Source: a virus. Taken from it: a stretch of DNA of 20,314 bases. Under the pieces are notes generated by a model, which saw only the letters and a program-made list of their open reading frames with translations, ran no database searches and was not told where the DNA came from. Position 1 is the stretch's first letter. Each line of letters starts with the position of its first letter. The translations under genes were made by a program, and so were the position numbers. The stretch covers positions 1 through 20,314 of the IMG/VR virus record IMGVR_UViG_3300027597_000053, one strand, 5' to 3'. This document shows, in pieces, positions 13,403-18,981 of this stretch.

Positions 13403-14851
13403 ATGAGTTCATCAACAGAAACCCTTATTTTATCTGGACTTCTTCACGTACCAGATTATCAAATAAAAGTTTTACCATATATAAAAAACGATGTGTTTGA
13501 AAGCGCCGATGCTTCAACCATATTCAAAATGTCAAAAGATTTTTTTGACCAATATAATAGAATACCTACCAAAGAAGCTTTAGAAATTGAGCTTGAAAAG
13601 GCAAATGGTTTGCCAGAGCTAACATACAAAGAATCACAAAAACTCATAGATAAACTATTTTCTGATAGTGTTCAATCAGGTATTAAACGCCAAAATATTG
13701 ATTGGATGATTAACACCACCGAAAAATATGTTGTTAATCGTGCCTGCGAATTAGCAGTATTGGACGCATATTCTATTGTGTCTGGTGAAAACAAAAAACA
13801 AACCCTTGAATCAATACCTGATATGTTAAAAGAAGCAGTTAGTATATCTTTTGACACTGATATTGGTCATGATTATATGGAAGATTTTGAAAAGCGTTAT
13901 GATTTCTATCATGATGTCCAATCAAGAATACCATTTGGTTTGACAATGCTTAATCATATAACTAAGGGAGGCGTTCCTAGAAAATCGTTAATTGTTCCAG
14001 TTGCACCAACAGGTGTTGGTAAATCATTATTTTTGACTGACTGGACTTCTTATCTTCTTACCGAAGGTTATAATGTTTTGTACGTCACCTTGGAAATGGC
14101 GGAAGAACGTATCGCTGAGCGTATGGACGCAAAGTTGATGAACCTTAATATAGAAGAATTATCAACCATTTCAAAGGAAGTTTTTTCAACAAAAATAAAC
14201 AAGTTGAAGTCTAAACGCCTTGGAAAAATTATCGTTAAAGAATACCCAACTGGTACATTTAATGCCAATCACTTGAGACATTTATTACAGGAGTTGGCTG
14301 TTAAGAAAAAGTTCAAACCTGATGTTATAATGGTCGATTATTTGAACTTGGTTGCCAGTTATCGTATACCTATGGGTTCTAGTAGTTACGCTTATGTTAA
14401 GGCTGTTGCCGAAGAACTACGTAGTGTTGCAATGCAATTTAATTGTGTTGTTTGTGCTCCAACACAAACAAACCGTAACGGCCAAAATGCGTCAGATTTT
14501 GAATTGAATGAGGTTTCTGATTCTCATGGAGTTTCAATGACAGCAGACTTAATGTTTGGTTTTATATCATTGCCGGAGTTAGAACAACTTGGTCATATGA
14601 AAATAAAACAGTTGAAAAATCGCTATGGTAATTTGTTTGCCCCGAATACATTCTTGGTGGGTGTTGAAAGACCAAAAATGACATTATTTGATGTTGATAC
14701 AGTACAAAAAATGGTGATGAATAATATTGTTTCAACACCTTCATCTAAACCAGAAGAAAGTGTCGAGATACATGATGATGAAGAATTGTCATTTGGCAAA
14801 AAACCAGTTAAAAAACAAAAACTTCAATTCGGAGTTGACGACGATGAATGA
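13403..14851 (+). CDS. 41: Replicative DNA helicase gp41 (DnaB-like)
   Basis: The 482-residue product (T4 gp41: 475) has an N-terminal helical domain, a linker near 150-190, and a RecA-like ATPase with Walker A APTGVGKS at 201-208, TLEMAEERIAERMDAK at 229-244, Walker B VIMVDYLNL at 308-316, and CAPTQTNRNG (motif H3 with its Gln sensor). It would form the hexameric 5'-3' helicase at the fork. An in-frame ATG at 13328 lies between the -35 and -10 elements and is rejected; ATG 13403 has AAAGGA. The tail is charged and repetitive (KKPVKKQKLQFGVDDDE). It overlaps the next start by 8 bp. No gene 61 primase is found in the window. Confidence 0.96.
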   Translation: MSSSTETLILSGLLHVPDYQIKVLPYIKNDVFESADASTIFKMSKDFFDQYNRIPTKEALEIELEKANGLPELTYKESQKLIDKLFSDSVQSGIKRQNIDWMINTTEKYVVNRACELAVLDAYSIVSGENKKQTLESIPDMLKEAVSISFDTDIGHDYMEDFEKRYDFYHDVQSRIPFGLTMLNHITKGGVPRKSLIVPVAPTGVGKSLFLTDWTSYLLTEGYNVLYVTLEMAEERIAERMDAKLMNLNIEELSTISKEVFSTKINKLKSKRLGKIIVKEYPTGTFNANHLRHLLQELAVKKKFKPDVIMVDYLNLVASYRIPMGSSSYAYVKAVAEELRSVAMQFNCVVCAPTQTNRNGQNASDFELNEVSDSHGVSMTADLMFGFISLPELEQLGHMKIKQLKNRYGNLFAPNTFLVGVERPKMTLFDVDTVQKMVMNNIVSTPSSKPEESVEIHDDEELSFGKKPVKKQKLQFGVDDDE

Positions 14852-15884
14852 ACACATAAAACACCTTGAAGAACCATTATATTATGGAGATTTTACAAAC
14901 ACAAATCTAAACTTCTTGGACATGGTTTATTCGCCAAAGTTTTCTATAAAGATAGATGGAAGCCCATCTATCTTTTTTGGCTGCGTGGATGATAAGTTTT
15001 TCATAGCCACGAAATCTATATTCAATAAAAATAGAAAAATGTTTTTCTCTATTGACGAAATATATCAAAATACACAAGATGAAGAGTTGGCAGAAAAATT
15101 AAAAACTTGTTTTTTATCAATTGAAGGTGATTTCAAAAACAACTTAATATATCAGGCAGACTTAATATCTTGGAATAAAAATGAAAATAACATATATCAA
15201 CCAAATGTTTTAAAATATAAATTGAACACTGATTCTATTGTTAATTTTTCAATACACACAACATACTATGACCTTAATTTTGTAGAGCGTCAATACTTTG
15301 ATGATGTTAAACATGAATCAAACCATAACAATACTGTAGAGGTAGACCAAGAACTTTTTACTAAAATGTTGTTGAAATACCAAGAATGGCAAGAATATAA
15401 AAATGAAATTATAAGTTTTTTTAACACTGATATGATTCAACAAATACAATTTCTGTCAACAAAGTCTTTGCCTCTTGAGCGTTATTTTAATAATTGTATA
15501 CGTACCAACATAACACCATCAGCAAAAACATTTTCGGAATGGTTTGAGGAAAAACATCAGAACTTTTTTGAAGTAAAGGGAACTCCAGAATATAAAAAGT
15601 TTCTTGAAACATCAAAGAATATATACAATGCGGATTGGTTTCATAATTACATTGAGTTTTATAATTTTACGGTGATATGTAAAAACAGTTTAATAAAAGT
15701 AATTGATGATTATGTTTCTGAATACAACACAACACATATAAATCATGTGGCAAACTTTGAAATAATGAATGTCAACAATTGTCATGAAGGTTATGTTTTT
15801 TCTACACCATGTAGAAAAATAAAAATGGTAAACCGCTCAGAGTTTAGCTATCATAATTTTTTAAGTCACGGGATGAAAAAATGA
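14844..15884 (+). CDS. Ligase-fold covalent nucleotidyltransferase-like protein, 346 aa
   Basis: The motifs of DNA/RNA ligases and capping enzymes are visible in order: motif I KIDGSPSI with candidate adenylated/guanylated Lys36, motif III-like FFIATKSIF at 52-60, an IEGDF/YQADLI stretch near 100-115, motif IV EGYVF at 315-319, and motif V KIKMV at 325-329. T4-like marine phages carry related proteins, with HLEHLED openings and VKWDG/IKIDG motifs, which as far as I recall are uncharacterised. It could join nucleic-acid ends or load a nucleotide on a substrate. ATG 14844 (GGAG at 14831-14834) lies inside the gp41 3' end in another frame; it is coupled to gp41, and its stop overlaps the next start by four bases. 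Ligase fold is inferred from motifs; substrate unknown. Confidence 0.75.
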   Translation: MNEHIKHLEEPLYYGDFTNTNLNFLDMVYSPKFSIKIDGSPSIFFGCVDDKFFIATKSIFNKNRKMFFSIDEIYQNTQDEELAEKLKTCFLSIEGDFKNNLIYQADLISWNKNENNIYQPNVLKYKLNTDSIVNFSIHTTYYDLNFVERQYFDDVKHESNHNNTVEVDQELFTKMLLKYQEWQEYKNEIISFFNTDMIQQIQFLSTKSLPLERYFNNCIRTNITPSAKTFSEWFEEKHQNFFEVKGTPEYKKFLETSKNIYNADWFHNYIEFYNFTVICKNSLIKVIDDYVSEYNTTHINHVANFEIMNVNNCHEGYVFSTPCRKIKMVNRSEFSYHNFLSHGMKK

Positions 15885-16663
15885 CTAAAAAAAGCGATCA
15901 ATTTGAGTTATCAATCGTAAACAGCACAAAATATTATGCCCCTAACTTAATGGTAACACATACCGGGGGCAACGTTCATCTTTCTGATATACAAATATCA
16001 AATGGGAATGATAATACACACATAGAAGTTAAAATGTCGGGCGCTCAATTCGGAACACCAAGACTAAAATATGAAAACAGCACATGGTCAGGTATTGAGT
16101 GTAATTATATCACCGATAATATCTCAAAAATGTTAAACGAAAGCAATCATGTTGATAGTTTAGTTAATATGATGGTTGATGAAACAGAAAAGAAATATAC
16201 ACCAAAAGGAAACCCTTGGATTGGATATAAGCGAACACATTATCGTGACCATCGTGAATACCATTCTGGTTCTTCTGTAGAAACCGAAAATATTGATGGA
16301 ATGTTGTGTTATGATTCTATACAACATGTTTTGAAAAACATAAATGAAAATCAAACTATTTTATGGAATGAGGATTCCACGGAACTCAATAAAATAATAA
16401 CCAAATATTATATTGATAAAGGTGCAAATTATATTCAAGTCGGTGACAATTTTTATGCGTTGAATGAAGATACATCCGAGGCATTTGGTATAAAGGATGA
16501 TATACCTTTTATGCAAGGAGATTCTTATTTGACCGTTAGGTTTAGTTTTCGCAAAACCCATAAATGGATTGAAATAATACCAACATTGAAATATAAATCT
16601 ATGAACGAATCAAAATACAGTTTAAAACCGAACACGAAAAAAGAATCACCATTTAAAGAGTAA
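15881..16663 (+). CDS. Putative PD-(D/E)XK-fold nuclease-like protein, 260 aa
   Basis: The start overlaps the ligase-like gene (ATGA). Near the N-terminus, HLSDIQI then, 12 residues after D36, IEVKMSGAQFG give D36...E49-V-K51, the D-Xn-ExK pattern of restriction-endonuclease-like folds, with Glu9 as a possible helix-1 Glu. The middle contains WIGYKRTHYRDHREYH, rich in basic and aromatic residues; the C-terminus looks like a beta-rich accessory domain. I do not recognise the family by name. Its tight coupling with a ligase-fold protein suggests a cut-and-join or end-repair pair. The nuclease call rests on one short motif and may be wrong. Confidence 0.55.
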   Translation: MTKKSDQFELSIVNSTKYYAPNLMVTHTGGNVHLSDIQISNGNDNTHIEVKMSGAQFGTPRLKYENSTWSGIECNYITDNISKMLNESNHVDSLVNMMVDETEKKYTPKGNPWIGYKRTHYRDHREYHSGSSVETENIDGMLCYDSIQHVLKNINENQTILWNEDSTELNKIITKYYIDKGANYIQVGDNFYALNEDTSEAFGIKDDIPFMQGDSYLTVRFSFRKTHKWIEIIPTLKYKSMNESKYSLKPNTKKESPFKE

Positions 16664-16666
16664 ATT

Positions 16667-16865
16667 ATGAATATAGAAAAATTATCAATTCACAATATGT
16701 GTACTTGTGAGTGCCATATAAAAGGAAAAAAACATTAAACATTGTTTTCCTTGCTGCGAAAGAACATATGTAAAATACCTTATAGAAGACCAAGATGGTA
16801 ATGTGTCGTTTGATCCTGAAACCACAATTGATTTTGTAAATATTAATGGTGAAAAGTTGAGATAA
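16667..16865 (+). pseudogene. Cys-rich small protein, copy 1, interrupted by frameshift in A7 run
   Basis: ATG 16667 reads 23 codons, including CTCECHIKGKK, to a stop at 16736. Skipping one base in the AAAAAAA run (16726-16732) restores a frame IKHCFPCCERTYVKYLIEDQDGN to a stop at 16863. The joined product aligns with the intact paralogue that follows: CxCxCH...CCE...(V/L)KYL. Either a one-base insertion has broken the gene, a +1 slip occurs at the A-run, or the base is a sequencing error. Function unknown; the Cys/His pattern suggests zinc binding. Confidence 0.6.
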
Positions 16866-16874
16866 GGATAATAT

Positions 16875-17099
16875 ATGTGCAAAATATGCTTATGCGAATG
16901 TCACATGAAAGATAGTTTATCATTCAATCATGAAAATTATCAGTGTTGTGAAAAACAAGGATTAAAATATCTTTACGAATCATCAAGCGGTGAAATAAGC
17001 ATAGAGTACATAATATACTACCCTATAAAAGACAAATATTTTTTGACATATGGGGTTGACAAACGAATAATTGGAGACTATAATGAAGGCCACAATTGA
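16875..17099 (+). CDS. Cys-rich small protein, copy 2, 74 aa
   Basis: Begins MCKICLCECHMKD, then QCCEKQGLKYLYESSSGEISIEYIIYYP. Four cysteines and a histidine in the first 10 residues plus a CC pair near residue 25 suggest a small metal-binding fold. It has AAGGA upstream and overlaps the next gene by 17 bp. It is a tandem duplicate of the frameshifted copy just upstream, sharing the Cys spacing and KYL segment. Role unknown. Confidence 0.75.
   Translation: MCKICLCECHMKDSLSFNHENYQCCEKQGLKYLYESSSGEISIEYIIYYPIKDKYFLTYGVDKRIIGDYNEGHN
17056..17084 (+). promoter_or_regulatory. Consensus sigma70 promoter overlapping a start codon
   Basis: TTGACA 17056-17061, 17-bp spacer, TATAAT 17079-17084: both hexamers perfect. 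The last two bases of TATAAT are the AT of the ATG at 17083. A transcript from here would begin near 17091, inside that gene, and lack its start codon. Confidence 0.6.
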
Positions 17100-17265
17100 A
17101 GAATGTGTGATCACAACTGACAGTGTTGTTATAAAGACTCGTGTTGTAGGAGACATTCATTCTGGAACGGGTATGTTGCCAGAAGAAAAATACATTATCG
17201 AAAAATACATTGTTGTCAATAACAAGCTACATCTAGACAATGTTTTCGAAGAAAGCGTTTTTTAA
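17083..17265 (+). CDS. Small hypothetical protein, 60 aa
   Basis: ATG 17083 is chosen because GGAG (17073-17076) lies six bases upstream; an alternative start four codons earlier overlaps that site. The product is beta-rich and acidic (VVIKTRVVGDIHSGTGMLPEEKYIIEKYIVV) with no known motif. It is the last gene of the uvsX-41 gene series before the tRNA region. Confidence 0.7.
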   Translation: MKATIEECVITTDSVVIKTRVVGDIHSGTGMLPEEKYIIEKYIVVNNKLHLDNVFEESVF

Positions 17266-17287
17266 TGAAAAAAGTTTAAAAAAGTGC

Positions 17288-17316
17288 TTGACAAGCTGTA
17301 AAAAACACTATATAAT
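17288..17316 (+). promoter_or_regulatory. Consensus sigma70 promoter of the 34-aa peptide unit
   Basis: TTGACA 17288-17293, 17-bp spacer, TATAAT 17311-17316, with an upstream A-rich tract. Bases 17279-17295 are identical to the TyrRS promoter on the other strand at 849-833. Start near 17323. Confidence 0.92.
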
Positions 17317-17364
17317 AGTAAGCATGTCAAGACGACATACAAGATTTTAATAAAGGTAATAGAA

Positions 17365-17469
17365 ATGTCAAAGTTCAACTCAGGTTCGCATTCCAGTCAT
17401 CACGGCGCAGGGTCATGTGCATGGGCGGGCTTTGTCATGGCTTTTTGTGAGAATAAAGAAACTGTATAA
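17365..17469 (+). CDS. 34-aa Ser/His/Gly-rich peptide, monocistronic
   Basis: A short frame from ATG 17365 with TAAAGG 11-16 bases upstream, the same leader style as genes 45 and 41. The peptide opens MSKFNSGSHSSHHGAGSCAW and continues into a short hydrophobic stretch AGFVMAFC and a charged end. Flanked by a perfect promoter and a terminator, it forms a 190-nt transcription unit of its own, immediately before the tRNA array. It may be a highly expressed early peptide, or the transcript may mainly act as RNA. Function unknown. Confidence 0.6.
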   Translation: MSKFNSGSHSSHHGAGSCAWAGFVMAFCENKETV

Positions 17470-17484
17470 TGTTTCCTGAATCAC

Positions 17485-17512
17485 AAAAAGCCACTTTAAA
17501 GTGGCTTTTTTA
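17485..17512 (+). terminator. Rho-independent terminator after the 34-aa unit
   Basis: A-run, GCCACTTT directly followed by AAAGTGGC, then TTTTTT. Stem of at least 6 bp plus A/T extension. It isolates the peptide unit from the tRNA array. Confidence 0.9.
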
Positions 17513-17527
17513 TTGTCTGTAATAAAT

Positions 17528-17598
17528 GCGGGGTTAGTTTAGCGGTAAAATAGGTGGTTGCCATCCATCAGACGGGAGTTCAATTCTCCCACCCCGCA
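17528..17598 (+). tRNA. tRNA-Gly(GCC), discriminator A, encoded 3' end CCG
   Basis: Acceptor GCGGGGT/ACCCCGC (7 bp), D arm GTTT...AAAT, anticodon stem GGTGG/CCATC, loop TTGCCAT with anticodon GCC at 17560-17562, 4-nt variable loop, T arm GGGAG/CTCCC with TTCAATT. Base 73 is A, unlike the U73 of ordinary bacterial tRNA-Gly. It is followed by CCG, so CCA must be made after transcription. First gene of the array. Confidence 0.9.
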
Positions 17599-17614
17599 CC
17601 GAGTTTTATGTGAT

Positions 17615-17691
17615 GGTGTTGTTAGCTCAATCGGTAGAGTCCATGATTGTGAGTCATGTGGGTGTCGGTTCAAATCCGACACAACACCCCA
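17615..17691 (+). tRNA. tRNA-His(GTG), with G-1:C73 and encoded CCA
   Basis: G-1 at 17615 pairs with C73; acceptor GTGTTGT/ACAACAC; anticodon stem CATGA/TCATG, loop TTGTGAG; T arm with TTCAAAT; CCA encoded. All histidine identity elements are present, in contrast with the second GTG tRNA at 18114. Confidence 0.93.
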
Positions 17692-17714
17692 AACACAAAA
17701 TTACAGTTGTCTTG

Positions 17715-17742
17715 TTGACAAAGTTGAATGATGTGTTATAAT
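17715..17742 (+). promoter_or_regulatory. Sigma70-type promoter inside the tRNA array (before tRNA-Cys)
   Basis: TTGACA 17715-17720, 16-bp spacer, TATAAT 17737-17742, eight bases before tRNA-Cys. Start would fall at about the tRNA 5' end. Confidence 0.8.
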
Positions 17743-17749
17743 ATGTTAT

Positions 17750-17823
17750 GTCTTGTTGGCCGAGTGGCGAGGCGAACGGCTGCAACCCGTTCCACAGGGG
17801 TTCAAATCCTCTACAAGACTCCA
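17750..17823 (+). tRNA. tRNA-Cys(GCA)
   Basis: Acceptor GTCTTGT/ACAAGAC, D arm GCC...GGC, anticodon stem AACGG/CCGTT, loop CTGCAAC, T arm AGGGG/CCTCT, discriminator T as expected for Cys, CCA encoded. Regular cloverleaf; it is the intact counterpart of the truncated copy at 19292. Confidence 0.95.
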
Positions 17824-17844
17824 ACACAATAATAGGAGACACTA

Positions 17845-18030
17845 ATGCGTATAGTCGTTACTATAAGAGAGTTGATGGATTATGGTGTCTGGGATGACTA
17901 TTGTGAAAAAGTTGGTTGGGATGTATGGTGTGTAAAAAATGGCCGTGCAGATTCCTCCGAAGAAGTTTCACTTGATAAAGAAACAGCTATGCAATATGGT
18001 TTTATTGAAAGACCATGTTATTATAGATAA
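17845..18030 (+). CDS. Small hypothetical protein, 61 aa, within tRNA array
   Basis: ATG 17845 with AGGAGA upstream, 21 bp after tRNA-Cys. The peptide is Trp-rich (YGVWDDYCEKVGWDVWCVKNG) and ends ETAMQYGFIERPCYYR. It resembles small acidic phage ORFs in tone only; no domain is recognised. Its frame and ribosome-binding site make it a likely real gene, transcribed with the tRNAs from the promoter at 17715. Confidence 0.7.
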   Translation: MRIVVTIRELMDYGVWDDYCEKVGWDVWCVKNGRADSSEEVSLDKETAMQYGFIERPCYYR

Positions 18031-18039
18031 AGAGATGAT

Positions 18040-18111
18040 GCGGTAGTAGTTTAATGGCAAAATGGTTGATTTCCGATCCATCAGTTGTGGGTTCGATTCC
18101 CACTTACCGCT
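18040..18111 (+). tRNA. tRNA-Gly(TCC), copy 1, CCG end, abutting next tRNA
   Basis: Acceptor GCGGTAG/TTACCGC, D arm as in tRNA-Gly(GCC), anticodon loop TTTCCGA with TCC, T arm GTGGG/CCCAC, discriminator T. The anticodon stem GTTGA/TCCAT has a T-C mismatch at its third pair. CC at 18112-18113 is followed at once by the G-1 of the next tRNA. It looks like a diverged duplicate of tRNA-Gly(GCC). Confidence 0.8.
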
Positions 18112-18113
18112 CC

Positions 18114-18188
18114 GGTGACGTTATTCTAATCGGTTAAGAACCTTGATTGTGAGTCAAGTTTATGTCAGTTCGAGGCTGACACGTCACA
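18114..18188 (+). tRNA. tRNA with His anticodon (GTG) but A73, CCG end
   Basis: Acceptor GTGACGT/ACGTCAC, three-pair D stem, anticodon stem CTTGA/TCAAG with loop TTGTGAG identical to the canonical tRNA-His, T arm GTCAG/CTGAC. Base 73 is A, so the G-1:C73 pair that marks tRNA-His for HisRS is absent. Followed by CCG. Charging identity uncertain. Confidence 0.8.
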
Positions 18189-18199
18189 CCGAAAACATG

Positions 18200-18228
18200 T
18201 TGACAACCATGAAAAAATGTAGTAAAAT
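18200..18228 (+). promoter_or_regulatory. Sigma70-type promoter inside the tRNA array (before tRNA-Ala)
   Basis: TTGACA 18200-18205, 17-bp spacer, TAAAAT 18223-18228, ten bases before tRNA-Ala copy 1. A second re-initiation point within the array. Confidence 0.75.
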
Positions 18229-18238
18229 GTTTCAAATT

Positions 18239-18312
18239 GGGGTTTTAGTATAATGGGATTATAGCTGCCTTGCACGCAGTTGATTGGGGTTCGATCCCCC
18301 AAAGCTCCACCA
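18239..18312 (+). tRNA. tRNA-Ala(TGC), copy 1
   Basis: Acceptor GGGGTTT/AAGCTCC with the G3-T70 wobble pair that specifies alanine, anticodon stem GCTGC/GCAGT, loop CTTGCAC, T arm TGGGG/CCCCA, A73 and CCA encoded. Confidence 0.93.
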
Positions 18313-18321
18313 AAATAAAAG

Positions 18322-18395
18322 GCGGGTATGGTATATTGTCTGTGCCTCGGTCTTCCAAACCGAAGAGATGGGTTAGATTCCCATTACCCGCTCCA
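18322..18395 (+). tRNA. tRNA-Gly(TCC), copy 2
   Basis: Acceptor GCGGGTA/TACCCGC, anticodon stem TCGGT/ACCGA with loop CTTCCAA, T arm ATGGG/CCCAT with loop TTAGATT (unusual A at the third loop base), T73 and CCA encoded. The canonical tRNA-Gly(TCC) of the array. Confidence 0.92.
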
Positions 18396-18460
18396 AAGAA
18401 TTGAGGTTATGCCTCTGTGGCGGTAGGAGAATCCCCACGTAAAAAACTTAAACTCCTTGA

Positions 18461-18535
18461 GGGTATGTGGTAAAGAGGGATTACACGGTGCCGAAAGGTT
18501 CCGGGTCGTTGGTTCGATTCCAACCATACCCACCA
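18461..18535 (+). tRNA. Irregular tRNA, 8-nt anticodon loop (possible GAA/Phe)
   Basis: Acceptor GGGTATG/CATACCC, D stem GTAA/TTAC, T arm GTTGG/CCAAC with TTCGATT, A73 and CCA are all sound. The anticodon arm is not: no 7-nt loop with T33 can be drawn. The best fold pairs CGG/CCG and leaves an 8-nt loop CCGAAAGG after a T-T mismatch and G-T pair. The central GAA would be Phe. It is either a decayed tRNA or an expanded-loop tRNA. The 65 bp before it (18396-18460) hold two weak hairpins (GAGG/CCTC, GTGG/CCAC) and no gene I can name. Confidence 0.6.
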
Positions 18536-18543
18536 TTTATTTT

Positions 18544-18619
18544 GGGGCTAGGCGCTGCTAGGAGTGGCGACCGCACTTGCAATGCGGCTATCAGGTGGGT
18601 TCGATGCCCACTAGCTCCA
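18544..18619 (+). tRNA. tRNA-Ala(TGC), copy 2, CCG end
   Basis: Acceptor GGGGCTA/TAGCTCC with G3-T70, D stem CGCT/GGCG, anticodon stem CCGCA/TGCGG, loop CTTGCAA, 7-nt variable loop, T arm GTGGG/CCCAC, A73. CC is followed by the first G of the next tRNA. Confidence 0.9.
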
Positions 18620-18621
18620 CC

Positions 18622-18693
18622 GATTGTTGTGGTAAAGTGGTAATATGCCCGGTTGGCCGCTGGGAGGCGATGGTTCGATTCCATCCAACAATC
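18622..18693 (+). tRNA. Irregular tRNA, anticodon GGC, G-1:C73 acceptor pair, CCG end
   Basis: Acceptor ATTGTTG/CAACAAT extended by a G at 18622 opposite C73, a feature normally found only in tRNA-His. Anticodon stem CCCGG/CTGGG, loop TTGGCCG gives GGC (Ala codons) but with C at position 37. The alanine pair G3-T70 is absent. T arm GATGG/CCATC is sound. Amino-acid identity cannot be assigned. Confidence 0.6.
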
Positions 18694-18706
18694 CCGATTT
18701 TGGCGC

Positions 18707-18730
18707 TGGTATACCGCATTGTGTATACCA
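18707..18730 (+). repeat. 8-bp hairpin between tRNAs
   Basis: TGGTATAC and GTATACCA with an 8-nt loop, in the 40-bp gap between two tRNAs. No T-run. Possibly a processing signal in the tRNA precursor. Confidence 0.6.
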
Positions 18731-18734
18731 CTTT

Positions 18735-18807
18735 GGGGCTATAGTTCAGTTGATAGAACGTCGCACTTGCAATGCGAAGGTCGTCGGTTTGAGTCCGACT
18801 AGCTCCA
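18735..18807 (+). tRNA. tRNA-Ala(TGC), copy 3, CCG end
   Basis: Acceptor GGGGCTA/TAGCTCC with G3-T70, anticodon stem TCGCA/TGCGA, loop CTTGCAA, T arm GTCGG/CCGAC, A73. CC at 18808-18809 is followed by GGAG, the ribosome-binding site of the next small ORF. Confidence 0.92.
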
Positions 18808-18819
18808 CCGGAGTTAATT

Positions 18820-18981
18820 ATGCAAATATATATTTCGAAAAATTTGGTTGAAAAGGAAATAAACTCTTTTTTGGAAAGCTTTAAAAAGTTTGAAAATTTT
18901 AATGAAAGGCGTGACGAACAACTTCAAGAAATGAAAAAAGAGTTTGACAAATTGAAAAAACAAGTTAATGTGGGTCTATAG
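18820..18981 (+). CDS. 53-aa coiled-coil-like peptide wedged between tRNAs
   Basis: ATG 18820 has GGAG at 18810-18813, directly abutting the CC of tRNA-Ala copy 3. The frame runs 53 codons, MQIYISKNLVEKEINSF at the start, then a charged, likely alpha-helical or coiled-coil half, NERRDEQLQEMKKEFDKLKKQV. Its stop TAG (18979-18981) lies ten bases inside the next tRNA. Processing of that tRNA would remove the stop codon from the message. Function unknown. Confidence 0.6.
   Translation: MQIYISKNLVEKEINSFLESFKKFENFNERRDEQLQEMKKEFDKLKKQVNVGL

Noticed and set aside
18481-18684. Minus-strand frames in the tRNA array with GWNRTN/SGHRTH-like peptides
   Set aside because: These are typical antisense translations of tRNA T arms, not genes.
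18944-18972. Promoter with TTGACA inside the 53-aa ORF before tRNA-Trp
   Set aside because: No acceptable -10 hexamer lies 16-18 bp downstream (AATGTG/TAATGT).
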